From Bacteroidota bacterium (GTDB lineage Bacteria > Bacteroidota > Bacteroidia > Flavobacteriales > Weeksellaceae), in assembly GCA_023448955.1 (NCBI GenBank), contig JAEXJU010000244.1, positions 1-11,947 of the forward strand: a stretch of 11,947 bases of DNA, given 5' to 3'. The notes below the pieces were generated by a model. It saw only the letters and a program-made list of their open reading frames with translations. It was not told the origin of the DNA and ran no database searches. Numbering within the stretch: the first letter of the stretch is position 1; the number at the start of each line of letters is the position of its first letter. Position numbers and translations under genes: made by a program. Shown piece after piece: positions 1 through 7,534 of this stretch.

Positions 1-112
1 GAAAAAGGTCATTCTGATCATCCCGATTATCCATATACATTTTAGAAATCTTGAAGATGATTCCTTTATGTTTATCGATTTTCTCTAAAAATTCTTTTTC
101 AGATGAACTCAT
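1..112 (-). CDS. ECF-type RNA polymerase sigma factor, N-terminal fragment
   Basis: The gene is cut by the left edge; only 37 codons are present, read leftwards from an ATG at 112-110. The peptide begins MSSSEKEFLEKIDKHKG and continues with IIFKISKMYMDNRDDQNDLF. The pattern of a short acidic leader, then KHKGIIFKIS, then a Y.DN..D..DLF stretch is typical of the start of sigma-70 region 2 in extracytoplasmic-function sigma factors of Bacteroidetes, where that segment begins the core-RNA-polymerase-binding helices. Promoter-recognition region 4 would lie outside the window, so neither its regulon nor an anti-sigma partner can be judged. It is divergent from the ABC ATPase gene. The family call rests on a short segment but the motif is characteristic. 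Confidence 0.72.
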   Translation of the reverse strand, partial: MSSSEKEFLEKIDKHKGIIFKISKMYMDNRDDQNDLF

Positions 113-188
113 TTTTGTTTTTACTCTGTCAGGTTAGTAATGATAAATAAAATTTGTTACAAAAAAGAATAATTCTTGAATTTGTTTT

Positions 189-305
189 GGGCAGCTTAAT
201 CCGCCTGTAGTTTATCCTGATCTTGTCGAAGGGATCCCAATCTTTTCACTCCACTACGTTGCGTAAAAAGGATTTTCGCTCAAGTCGGGCTGCGCTTCGC
301 TAGGG
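189..305. repeat. G+C-richer intergenic repeat with internal palindromes
   Basis: This block is clearly richer in G+C than its flanks. It contains the core CCTGATCTTGTCGAAGGG (215-232), the palindrome GGGATCCC (231-238), and an imperfect inverted repeat AATCTTTT (239-246) / AAAAAGGATT (265-274). It ends in TCGGGCTGCGCTTCGCTAGGG (positions 285-305). From memory, motifs such as CTGA..TTGTCGAAG and AAAGGATTTTCGCT recur between genes in Chryseobacterium and relatives. No second full copy is visible here, so repeat status is an inference. There is no transposase and no clear target-site duplication. Confidence 0.5.
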
Positions 306-349
306 TTGAACATTTGTCTTCCAAACAACATTTTTACATATCCACATTA

Positions 350-400
350 TTTGTCATTCCGGAGGAATCCAGACTGCTGAGATTCTTTCATAATGACAAA
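350..400. repeat. 51-base imperfect palindromic repeat
   Basis: The outer arms TTTGTCATT (350-358) and AATGACAAA (392-400) are perfectly complementary over 9 bases. Inner arms GAATC (365-369) and GATTC (381-385) are also complementary. The intervening bases (CCGGAG against TTTCAT) no longer pair, as if an older longer hairpin had decayed. This arrangement, TTTGTCATTCC...GGAATC...GATTC...AATGACAAA, matches a dispersed palindromic intergenic repeat common in flavobacteria as I remember it. It is too far from either gene end, and lacks a T-run, to be a convincing terminator. Confidence 0.6.
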
Positions 401-524
401 CATACTTTTTAAAATTTCTGTTTTTATTGCTGAGCGAAGCATCTTTGCGGGTCTTAAAAATATTTTCAACAATGTATAAAAATCTTTGCGCGCTTTGCGT
501 TCAGAAAAGATGCAGTAATTTTCA

Positions 525-532
525 TATTTTTG
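525..532 (+). promoter_or_regulatory. Possible -7 box for the ABC ATPase gene
   Basis: TATTTTTG matches the Bacteroidetes -7 consensus TAnnTTTG and lies 44 bases before the chosen ATG at 577. No TTG is found about 19 bases upstream, so only half of the expected promoter is present. The AT-rich background makes chance matches likely. Confidence 0.25.
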
Positions 533-576
533 TAAATCAGTTATCATTCATCACCTATCATTTATCAAATATATCG

Positions 577-1272
577 ATGTCTCTAAAAATATCAGGACTT
601 ACCAAAAAATTCGGAGAGCAAGTGGCGCTCAACGATATCAATATCACGATTTCTAATAACGAAATCATTGGATTGCTCGGTCCAAACGGTGCCGGAAAAT
701 CCACGTTGATGAAATCCATCACAGGCGTTCTGAAAATCGAAGAGGGCGAAATACTTTTGGACGGAAAAAACATTTCAGAAAACGAAATCGAATCTAAAAA
801 GAAAATCGGTTTCCTTCCGGAGAATAATCCGCTTTACAACGAGATGTTTGTGAAAGAGTATCTACAATTCGTTGCCAATCTTCATAATATCAAAAAAGAA
901 AGGGTAGGGCAGGTTATTGATTTGGTTGGGATTACACCGGAAAAATCAAAAAAAATCAGTCAGCTTTCCAAAGGTTACAAACAAAGAGTTGGTTTGGCTC
1001 AAGCCATTCTTCACGAACCGGATTTATTGATTCTTGACGAGCCAACCAATGGACTCGACCCAAATCAAATTGTAGAAATCCGAAACGTAATCAAAGAAAT
1101 CGGGAAAGAAAAAACGGTGATTCTGTCCACGCACATTATGCAGGAAGTGGAAGCACTTTGTTCACGTGTGATTTTGATACATCAAGGAAAAATATTACAA
1201 GATTCTCCAATTTCAGAATTCAAAGGGAAATTTGGAAGTTTGGAAGAAGCTTTTCAAAGTTATACGGTTTAA
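577..1272 (+). CDS. GldA-like ABC transporter ATP-binding protein
   Basis: A 231-residue cytoplasmic ATPase subunit of an ABC-2-type transporter. Visible motifs are Walker A GPNGAGKST (residues 35-43), signature LSKGYKQR (130-137), Walker B LILDEP (151-156), D-loop GLDP (159-162) and the switch histidine H186 in LSTH. The Q-loop region reads IGFLPENNPLY, and this together with THIMQEVEALC resembles GldA of the gliding-motility GldAFG transporter. GldA as I remember it is longer at the C-terminus, and no gldF/gldG-like membrane gene is adjacent, so a gliding role is not shown. The start at 577 is chosen because MSLKISGLTKKFGEQVALN is a normal N-terminus for the family. The frame extends upstream only through repeat-like DNA. 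The partner permease must lie elsewhere. Confidence 0.88.
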   Translation: MSLKISGLTKKFGEQVALNDINITISNNEIIGLLGPNGAGKSTLMKSITGVLKIEEGEILLDGKNISENEIESKKKIGFLPENNPLYNEMFVKEYLQFVANLHNIKKERVGQVIDLVGITPEKSKKISQLSKGYKQRVGLAQAILHEPDLLILDEPTNGLDPNQIVEIRNVIKEIGKEKTVILSTHIMQEVEALCSRVILIHQGKILQDSPISEFKGKFGSLEEAFQSYTV

Positions 1273-1286
1273 TTGTCATCCAAACG

Positions 1287-1359
1287 CTTCGACGCCGCTC
1301 AGCGTGATAATGCTACTTAACGTTTATTTATCGAGATGTCAGTCTGAGCGGCGTCGAAG
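1287..1359. repeat. Long-armed inverted repeat between the ABC gene and priA
   Basis: The left arm CTTCGACGCCGCTCAG (1287-1302) and right arm CTGAGCGGCGTCGAAG (1344-1359) are perfect 16-base reverse complements separated by 41 bases. The arms are G+C-rich in an AT-rich setting. The core CTGA...GTCGAAG also occurs at 216-230 (CTGATCTTGTCGAAG), so this looks like two facing copies of a short repeat of REP/BIME style. Transcribed, it would form a strong stem-loop just after the ABC stop codon. There is no T-run after the right arm, so it is not a standard intrinsic terminator. Confidence 0.65.
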
Positions 1360-1400
1360 ACTTTAAAACTATTTCTTTCAACAATCAACCAACAACAAAA

Positions 1401-3848
1401 TTGAACTTCGCCCAAATAATCCTTCCGCTTAATCTCAAAGGAACTTTCACGTACAAAGTTCCGGCAGATTTTTTGGATAAGATTGAAGTCGGAATGCGGG
1501 TTTTGGTTCCGTTTCGTGGGAAGAAAATTTACACAGGAATTGTCTCTGAACTGTTCGATGATTTTGAGGAAACTTTTGTTCCGAAAGAAATCATCAATCT
1601 TTTGGATAATCAACCGATTGTTCCAAAACAGCAACTGGAATTCTGGAATTGGATGAGTTCCTATTATCTCTGCAATCTGGGCGAAATTTACCGTTTGGCT
1701 TTTCCTTCTTCACTAAAGCTGGAAAGCGAAACGTATGTCAGATTATTGTCTGAAAGAACAATTGACTGGCAAAATCTTGATGCCAATGAAACTTATCTTC
1801 TTCAAGCTTTGGAAGTTCGACAAATGTTGAATCTTCAAGAGATTGAAGCGTTCATCCCCAAAAAAGAAATCATCAAAACCATTAATGCGCTGATTGATGA
1901 ACGCTACATTTCAGTTGATGAAAAAATCACTGAAAAATATAAGGCAAAGGAAATTGCTTATCTTAAAATCAATGATGAAGCTTTGGTTTCTGAGAATCTG
2001 GCAATGATTCTGTTGAAACTGGATAAAGTTAAAAAGCAAAAAGATCTTTTCCTCAATATTCTTTCCAAACAAATTGATAATCCGGAAAATCCAATCAGGA
2101 AATCTTTGGTTTTTGACGAAGGAAATTTTGTCAATCAACAACTTAAATCCTTAATAGAAAAAGGTTGGGTTACAGAATATTATCTGGAAAAAGACAGAAT
2201 CGATTCTTACAATGGCGAAATCGAGGAGATTGAAGAACTGACGGATAATCAGAAAAAAGCAATTTTAGAGATTAACTCAGCTTTTGAAGAAGAAAAAAAT
2301 GTGTTGCTTCACGGTGTGACTTCATCGGGAAAAACACACATTTATCTTGAGAAGATTGAAGATTGTATTAATTCCGGAAATAATGTGCTTTTGCTTTTGC
2401 CGGAGATAGCTTTGACCAAACAAATCACAATCAGACTTGAAAAAAAATATGGTAAAAAACTCGGTTTTTACCATAACAAACTGACTGATTTTGAAAGGGT
2501 AGAAGTCTGGAAAAAAATCAAAAACAATGAACTCCAAATCCTTATCGGAACACGCAATTCTTTATTCCTGCCTTATCAGAATTTGGGTTTAATAGTTGTG
2601 GATGAAGAGCACGATTCGGCTTATCGACAAAGAGACCAGCATTTCTTTTTCAATGCAAAAGATTCTGCTATGATGTTGGCAGAATTTTATCAGTCAAGAG
2701 TCATTCTGGGATCAGCAACGCCTTCGCTTGAAAGTTATGATCTGACGATGAAGAATAAACTGAGGTATGTGTTTATAAATGAGAGATTTGGAAAAGTTGA
2801 TCTCCCAAAATTTGAGATCATTGATGTCAAAGAAGCTCAGAATCAGAAAACAATCGTTGGGAATTTTAGTCAAAAAATGATTGACGAAATCCACCATCAG
2901 CTCGATCATAAAAAACAAACCATTATTCTTCACAATCGCCGTGGTTACGCCAATGTTATCGAATGTGAAACTTGCGGACACGTCACTTATTGCAGTAATT
3001 GTGATGTCGTGATGACGTATCATAAATCTACCAACGAGCTCAAATGCCATTATTGCGGACATCGATCCGGAAAACCAACAGTCTGCCCAAGCTGTCACGG
3101 CGATAATCTGAATACAAGAGGTGTTGGTGTGGAACAAATAGAAGAAGAAACAAAGAATATTTTCTCCGATGCAGCGGTGGACAGGATGGATGTGGATGCA
3201 ATGCGAAAGAAATTTGCCTACGAAAAACTCTATGAAAAACTGGAAAACGGAGAAACCGACATTTTGGTTGGAACGCAGATGATTTCCAAAGGTTTGGATT
3301 TTGAAAATATAGAATTGGTAGCGATTCCGAAAGCAGATTCTATGATTCACGTTCAGGATTTCCGTGCAGAAGAAAGGGCTTACCAGTTGATTACACAAGT
3401 TGCAGGACGTGCCGGAAGAGTTTCCGGAAATGGAAAAATCCTTATTCAGACTTATAATCCTTCGCATCCGGTTTTTGAATTGATTAAAAATCAGAATGTT
3501 AAAGAGATTTATAATTATTTTTTGGATGAAAGGAAAAAGTTTCTTTATCCGCCTTTTGTGAAATTGATAATGATTGAGCTGAAACACAGAAAAGAAGACA
3601 AATTGGGCAGGGCTTCCCAATTTTTAGGATCGATTCTTAGAAAATATATCCCGGAAGAATGTATTCTTGGTCCGGAAAAATCGGCTATAGCAAGGCTTAA
3701 CAATCTTTATCAGTATCAGATTTTACTCAAATTTCCTAAAAATAAAAACTACAGAATCTACAAAGAACTGCTTCTGAAATCTTTTGATGAATTTGAAGAA
3801 ATCACAGCTTACAAATCAGTTAAAAAAGCCCTTTACGTAGATTTTTAA
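1401..3848 (+). CDS. priA: Primosomal replication-restart helicase PriA
   Basis: An 815-residue 3'-to-5' DNA helicase that reloads the replisome at stalled or collapsed forks. The N-terminal DNA-binding domain begins MNFAQIILPLNLKGTFTYKV. The helicase core shows Walker A GVTSSGKT (305-312), DEEH box (401-404), GSATPS motif III (437-442), motif V around VGTQMISKGLDF (623-634) and motif VI QVAGRAGR (666-673). Between the lobes lie eight zinc-binding cysteines (C522, C525, C531, C534, C549, C552, C562, C565) in four CxxC-type pairs, the two-zinc module of PriA. Length is slightly above that of the E. coli protein. No ATG is near the conserved N-terminus, so TTG at 1401 is the likely start; there is no Shine-Dalgarno stretch, only A/C-rich sequence, as is common in Bacteroidetes. 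A long open frame on the opposite strand is a by-product of codon use. Confidence 0.96.
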   Translation: MNFAQIILPLNLKGTFTYKVPADFLDKIEVGMRVLVPFRGKKIYTGIVSELFDDFEETFVPKEIINLLDNQPIVPKQQLEFWNWMSSYYLCNLGEIYRLAFPSSLKLESETYVRLLSERTIDWQNLDANETYLLQALEVRQMLNLQEIEAFIPKKEIIKTINALIDERYISVDEKITEKYKAKEIAYLKINDEALVSENLAMILLKLDKVKKQKDLFLNILSKQIDNPENPIRKSLVFDEGNFVNQQLKSLIEKGWVTEYYLEKDRIDSYNGEIEEIEELTDNQKKAILEINSAFEEEKNVLLHGVTSSGKTHIYLEKIEDCINSGNNVLLLLPEIALTKQITIRLEKKYGKKLGFYHNKLTDFERVEVWKKIKNNELQILIGTRNSLFLPYQNLGLIVVDEEHDSAYRQRDQHFFFNAKDSAMMLAEFYQSRVILGSATPSLESYDLTMKNKLRYVFINERFGKVDLPKFEIIDVKEAQNQKTIVGNFSQKMIDEIHHQLDHKKQTIILHNRRGYANVIECETCGHVTYCSNCDVVMTYHKSTNELKCHYCGHRSGKPTVCPSCHGDNLNTRGVGVEQIEEETKNIFSDAAVDRMDVDAMRKKFAYEKLYEKLENGETDILVGTQMISKGLDFENIELVAIPKADSMIHVQDFRAEERAYQLITQVAGRAGRVSGNGKILIQTYNPSHPVFELIKNQNVKEIYNYFLDERKKFLYPPFVKLIMIELKHRKEDKLGRASQFLGSILRKYIPEECILGPEKSAIARLNNLYQYQILLKFPKNKNYRIYKELLLKSFDEFEEITAYKSVKKALYVDF

Positions 3849-3877
3849 CAATTTTTAACGGATTTTCCGATCTTTTA

Positions 3878-3893
3878 TTACGGGAAACCGTAA
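3878..3893. other. Small hairpin with GAAA loop after priA
   Basis: TTACGG (3878-3883), GAAA (3884-3887) and CCGTAA (3888-3893) form a perfect 6-base stem closed by a GNRA tetraloop, 30 bases after the priA stop codon. No T-run follows on the plus strand; on the minus strand the run TAATAAAAGA follows, also without a T-run. It could stabilise a 3' end or be chance. Confidence 0.3.
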
Positions 3894-3998
3894 CATCCAT
3901 AGCAATATTCTCTAATTTTACTACGTTTTGAAAGTAGGATTTTTATTCATATAAATCCATATTAAAAATAATTCAAAAAATAATTAATTCTTTTGAGA

Positions 3999-5453
3999 AT
4001 GAATAAATTAAGAAATTACTTTTCTGTCATCACGATTGGTATTTCGGCAATTGTTTTTTCGCAGGGAAGCGTCGCAGTTTCTACTTTTCCACAAGTTGCA
4101 GAACAGCAGGGTCTTGTAAAGGATATTTCGGCAGAAAAGGCGCTGCTTTCCCCGAAAGAGCAGATCGAATTCAATATCAATAAGATGTTTACAGATCCCG
4201 TTTTGCGAAATGCCAACTGGGGATTTGTTGTCTATGATCCGAAGACGGAAAAAATTGTGACGGCCTATAATGAAACAGCACCACTGATTCCTGCTTCTAC
4301 AACCAAATTGCTAACCACAGAAACCGCCTTTTCACTGTTGGGAACACAGTATAGATGGAACACTCAGCTGGAATATTCCGGTAGTGTGGATGCGGAAGGT
4401 GTACTTATAGGTAATCTTTACATTGTCGGTAGCGGTGATCCTTCATTGGGTGGAAATCGCGGCGGCGCTGCCGGCTATAGTCAGATTGTCAATGAATTCA
4501 TTGAAGCAATTAAAGAAAAAGGTATCAAAAAAGTGGGAGGGGATATTATCATCCAGACTGCTATTTTTAAAGAGAATAAAACCCAACTTCCTAAAAATAT
4601 CGTCTGGCTGGAACAGAAAAATTATTTTCTGCCGGTAGGAACTACTAAAGATATTGACCCGAGAAACGAAAAATTTATTATCAATCAATCTAATAATCCT
4701 TTTAATCAGCAGAAAAAATATTTTTATATTTCTCCATACGCTGACAAATTGGTGTATGCAGATAAGTTTGACGGAAACGGAGTAACAACAAAAGTTGCTG
4801 AACCGCCGGCATATCTAGCCAATAAGTTGAGAGAAGGACTTGTAAGAAATAAGATTACAGTGACTGGAAAAGTAACTCCGAAAATCGCAGACCGGGATCC
4901 GGAACCAAGAGAAATCATTACCGTTTATAAATCGCCAACACTTGCAGAAATTGTCAATTACACCAACCAGAGAAGTGATAATAATTATGCTGAAGCTTTA
5001 TTGAAAGCTAATGGATTTCATAAGCTTGGCGACCAAACCATTGAATCTGGCAGACAAGTTGTGACAGATCACCTCAAATCCATTAACTTTGATATGAATG
5101 GTCTCAATTATATGGATGGAAGCGGGCTGTCTAAATCGCATACTGTTACACCGCTTTCTCAGGTTAAGTTTCTTGCTTCACTGATGAAATCACCTTATTA
5201 TAAAGAGTATTTTGAATCTTTGCCTATTGCGGGACAGTCAGGAACGCTTAAACACATGTTTATGCTGAACTCGAACGGACAGATATTCGCAAAAACTGGA
5301 ACATTAAACGGTGTAAAATGTCTTGCAGGATACATCAAAACAAGAAATAACAGGACTCTGGCATTTTCTTTATTAATCAATAAATTCTCAGGCTCAGTCA
5401 ATCAGGTTAAAGACAGGATGGAACAACTGCTGGATCCGACTTTAGATTTATAA
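3999..5453 (+). CDS. dacB: D-alanyl-D-alanine carboxypeptidase/endopeptidase, PBP4 (DacB) type
   Basis: A 484-residue exported penicillin-binding protein of the S13 peptidase family, which trims D-Ala from peptidoglycan stem peptides or cuts cross-links in the periplasm. The N-terminus MNKLRNYFSVITIGISAIVF is a signal peptide. The three active-site motifs are in order: SxxK as STTK (S100-K103, after IPA), SxN as SDN (326-328) and KTG (432-434, in FAKTGTLNGV). DGSGLS at 373-378 is also typical of the family. The long insert between the first two motifs is the usual PBP4 feature. ATG at 3999 is preferred over an in-frame TTG two codons earlier. The gene is followed closely by a strong terminator and is likely its own unit. 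Confidence 0.93.
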   Translation: MNKLRNYFSVITIGISAIVFSQGSVAVSTFPQVAEQQGLVKDISAEKALLSPKEQIEFNINKMFTDPVLRNANWGFVVYDPKTEKIVTAYNETAPLIPASTTKLLTTETAFSLLGTQYRWNTQLEYSGSVDAEGVLIGNLYIVGSGDPSLGGNRGGAAGYSQIVNEFIEAIKEKGIKKVGGDIIIQTAIFKENKTQLPKNIVWLEQKNYFLPVGTTKDIDPRNEKFIINQSNNPFNQQKKYFYISPYADKLVYADKFDGNGVTTKVAEPPAYLANKLREGLVRNKITVTGKVTPKIADRDPEPREIITVYKSPTLAEIVNYTNQRSDNNYAEALLKANGFHKLGDQTIESGRQVVTDHLKSINFDMNGLNYMDGSGLSKSHTVTPLSQVKFLASLMKSPYYKEYFESLPIAGQSGTLKHMFMLNSNGQIFAKTGTLNGVKCLAGYIKTRNNRTLAFSLLINKFSGSVNQVKDRMEQLLDPTLDL

Positions 5454-5475
5454 AAATCAAGATCTTATAAATTAC

Positions 5476-5504
5476 AAACCCGCATTTTTTATGTGGGTTT
5501 TTTT
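5476..5504 (+). terminator. Intrinsic terminator of dacB
   Basis: Arms AAACCCGCAT (5476-5485) and ATGTGGGTTT (5491-5500) pair over 10 bases with one G-U, closed by a TTTTT loop, and a T-run to 5504 follows. It lies 22 bases after the dacB stop codon. Confidence 0.87.
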
Positions 5505-5505
5505 G

Positions 5506-5513
5506 TAGCTTTG
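5506..5513 (+). promoter_or_regulatory. -7 box of the M1 peptidase gene
   Basis: TAGCTTTG is an exact match to the Bacteroidetes -7 consensus TAnnTTTG and sits 17 bases before the ATG at 5531, immediately behind the dacB terminator T-run. No good -33 TTG is present at the expected distance; that region is occupied by the terminator stem. Confidence 0.48.
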
Positions 5514-5530
5514 ATTAAAATTAAATTATA

Positions 5531-7459
5531 ATGAAAAAATTATATAGTTTGATGTTGATATGTTCCTTTATCAATATGTTTCTAGCACAAAAATTCAATA
5601 TTGACAGAAAAGGACTGATAGAAATGGAAAAGAAAGCGTCCATGAAAGCTATTTTGGATGTTAACGTTAATCCCAATACGCTTAATTATGATCTGCGATA
5701 TGCCAGAGTCGAACTGAGCCTTGATCCTAATCAGCAATACGTTTCCGGAACCGTAACTTCACATTTCAAGATGCTTTCAAATTCTGGAAATATCTATTTT
5801 GATCTTGCAAATAACCTTACCGTTTCCAATGTAAAATATCACGGTCAGAACCTGACTTTTCAGCAATTGACAACCGACGAGATTAAAATTGATTTTCCGA
5901 CAGCCATTCCGGCTCAGGTCACAGATTCATTATCTATCACTTATAGTGGTATCCCATCAACCGCTGAAAGTGCTTTTGTAGCAACACTGACTCCAGCTGG
6001 TGATCCTATTCTGGCTACGTTGTCCGAGCCATTCGGAGCGAAGCAATGGTGGCCAACCAAACAAAGCATGAATGATAAGATCGAAAAAATGGATATTAAG
6101 ATCAATACCCCAACACAATACACGGTATGATCAAACGGAAAACTGATATCCGAAACTATTGCCAATAACAGGAAAACAACCTATTGGCAGACAAATTATC
6201 CGATTCCGGCTTATCTGTTTGCGTTAGGAATATCTAACTACACTAAACTCAATTCTACCATTACGACAAGTAACGGCTCGTTTCCATTTCTGAATTATGT
6301 ATATCCTTCATCTGCAAATGCTAATACTCAGGCCAATCTGAATTGGACATCAACCAATATGCAGACTTTCGAGGATCACTTTGGGCTATATCCTTACAGA
6401 AATGAAAAATATGGACATATGCAATTCAACTGGGGCGGCGGAATGGAACATGCTACAATGACATCTATGGGATATTACAGTCAGGATCTTATTGCGCACG
6501 AGCTTGCACACCAATGGTTTGGGGACAAACTGACATGCGGAGCTTGGAATGACATTTGGCTCAATGAAGGTTTTGCAACAATGGGAGAATATGTTGTGTA
6601 CGAAAAATTATTAATGAGTACATCACAGTTTCAGACTTATCTGCAAAGTGAGATGGACAATATTACAAGTTCTCCCGGAGGAAGCGTTTATGTTCCGGAT
6701 AATCAATTAACTTCAAATCGGATTTTTGATGGAAGGCTGACTTATACAAAAGGCGGTTATGTTCTGCGAATGATTAAATGGATTTTGGGAGACACTCAGT
6801 TTTATGCCATGCTGAAAGCTTATCAGAATAATCCCGCTTTCGCTTATAATTATGTGAAAACAAATGATTTCAGGGATTTTTTATCATCTTATACAGGTCG
6901 AAACTTTACGGAATTTTTTAATGATTGGATCTATGGTGAAGGTTATCCGACTTACCAAATCCGTTGGGCACAGAATCCCACATCCAAAAAACTGACTTTC
7001 CGGGTTGGGCAGACAAGAAGCAGTTCTACAGTAAGCTTCTTTGAGATGCCGCTGCCAATAAAAGTTTCCGGCGCTGGCGGACAGACTGCTTATTTGGTTT
7101 TGGATAATACTTTTAACAACCAATATTTTACTAATGATGTCAATTTTGATGTGACTAGTGTAAACTTTAATTATGATAAACAAATTGTGACCAAAGGCTC
7201 GACAGTTACAAAAGATAATACTTTGGCTGTTGATGATGCTAAACAAAAAGCGATTAATGTGTATCCAAATCCTGCAAAATCAATAATTAAAATTTCTGGC
7301 CTGGAAAAATCAACGGATTTTGAGATTTATGCCATCGATGGTAAATTGGTGAGAAAAGGAAAAGCAGAAGCTGACTCAGAAATTAATATTTCCACAATGC
7401 AAAAAGGAACTTACATTCTTAAGTTTAACAACCAGTCGGTTAAGATCATAAAAGACTAA
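5531..7459 (+). pseudogene. Secreted M1 metallopeptidase with T9SS tail, interrupted by in-frame TGA
   Basis: A zinc aminopeptidase-family (M1) gene of 642 codons broken by one stop codon, TGA at 6128-6130 (codon 200). The frame is unchanged on both sides, and the 76 codons between the stop and the next ATG (6359) read as normal M1 sequence (SNGKLISETI... YWQTNYPIPAYLFALGIS), so this is a nonsense change, not a frameshift. The upstream part has a signal peptide (MKKLYSLMLICSFINMFLAQ) and the N-terminal beta domain. The downstream part has the GAMEN-equivalent GGGMEH (E306), zinc site H323-E-L-A-H327 with E346 in NEGFA, a probable catalytic Y405 in TYTKGG, and a C-terminal YPNP-initiated T9SS sorting domain (about 576-642). 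Neither half alone would be a secreted active enzyme. Possible explanations are a real pseudogene, a sequencing error, or stop-codon read-through. Confidence 0.85.
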
Positions 7460-7475
7460 TAAATTAAAATATCAT

Positions 7476-7505
7476 AAAAAAGCACTTTATTACAGTGCTT
7501 TTTTT
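7476..7505 (+). terminator. Intrinsic terminator of the M1 peptidase gene
   Basis: AAAAAAGCACT (7476-7486) pairs perfectly with AGTGCTTTTTT (7494-7504) around a 7-base loop, with the T-run in the right arm. It begins 16 bases after the stop codon. The A-run on the left could let it also work on the minus strand, but no gene ends there from that side. Confidence 0.87.
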
Positions 7506-7512
7506 ATTTTTG
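7505..7512 (+). promoter_or_regulatory. -7 box of kbl
   Basis: TATTTTTG fits TAnnTTTG and ends 22 bases before the kbl ATG at 7535. It shares a base with the end of the preceding terminator T-run. No TTG is found at -33, which falls inside the terminator stem. Confidence 0.42.
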
Positions 7513-7534
7513 TTAAAATCGAAAATCAATAAAA

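Larger units (their letters stand above)
113..576. other. Gene-free intergenic patchwork of repeats
   Basis: This 464-base stretch between two divergent genes holds no convincing coding region. It contains a G+C-richer segment with internal palindromes (about 189-305), a 51-base imperfect palindrome (350-400), and three copies of CTTTGCG (443-449, 484-490, 493-499), followed by AT-rich sequence. The frame of the downstream ABC gene stays open back to about 427, but that extension runs through the CTTTGCG motifs and does not resemble the start of an ABC ATPase, so I read it as non-coding. Confidence 0.7.

Noticed and set aside
427..576. N-terminal extension of the ABC ATPase reading frame by 50 codons
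   Set aside because: It runs through CTTTGCG repeat-like DNA and does not resemble any ABC protein; ATG at 577 gives a normal family N-terminus.
1287..1359. Intrinsic terminator for the ABC gene
   Set aside because: The stem is strong but the 41-base loop is long and no T-run follows the right arm; it fits a repeat pair better.
2712..3620. Long open reading frame antisense to priA (about 300 codons)
   Set aside because: It lies wholly within priA, which has every helicase and zinc motif intact. The antisense product is rich in F, I, N and H with no recognisable domain, as expected from codon-bias shadows in AT-rich DNA.
6128..6130. Selenocysteine codon in the M1 peptidase
   Set aside because: The position is outside the active site, M1 enzymes are not known selenoproteins, and I see no clear SECIS-like hairpin just downstream. 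A nonsense mutation or sequence error is simpler.
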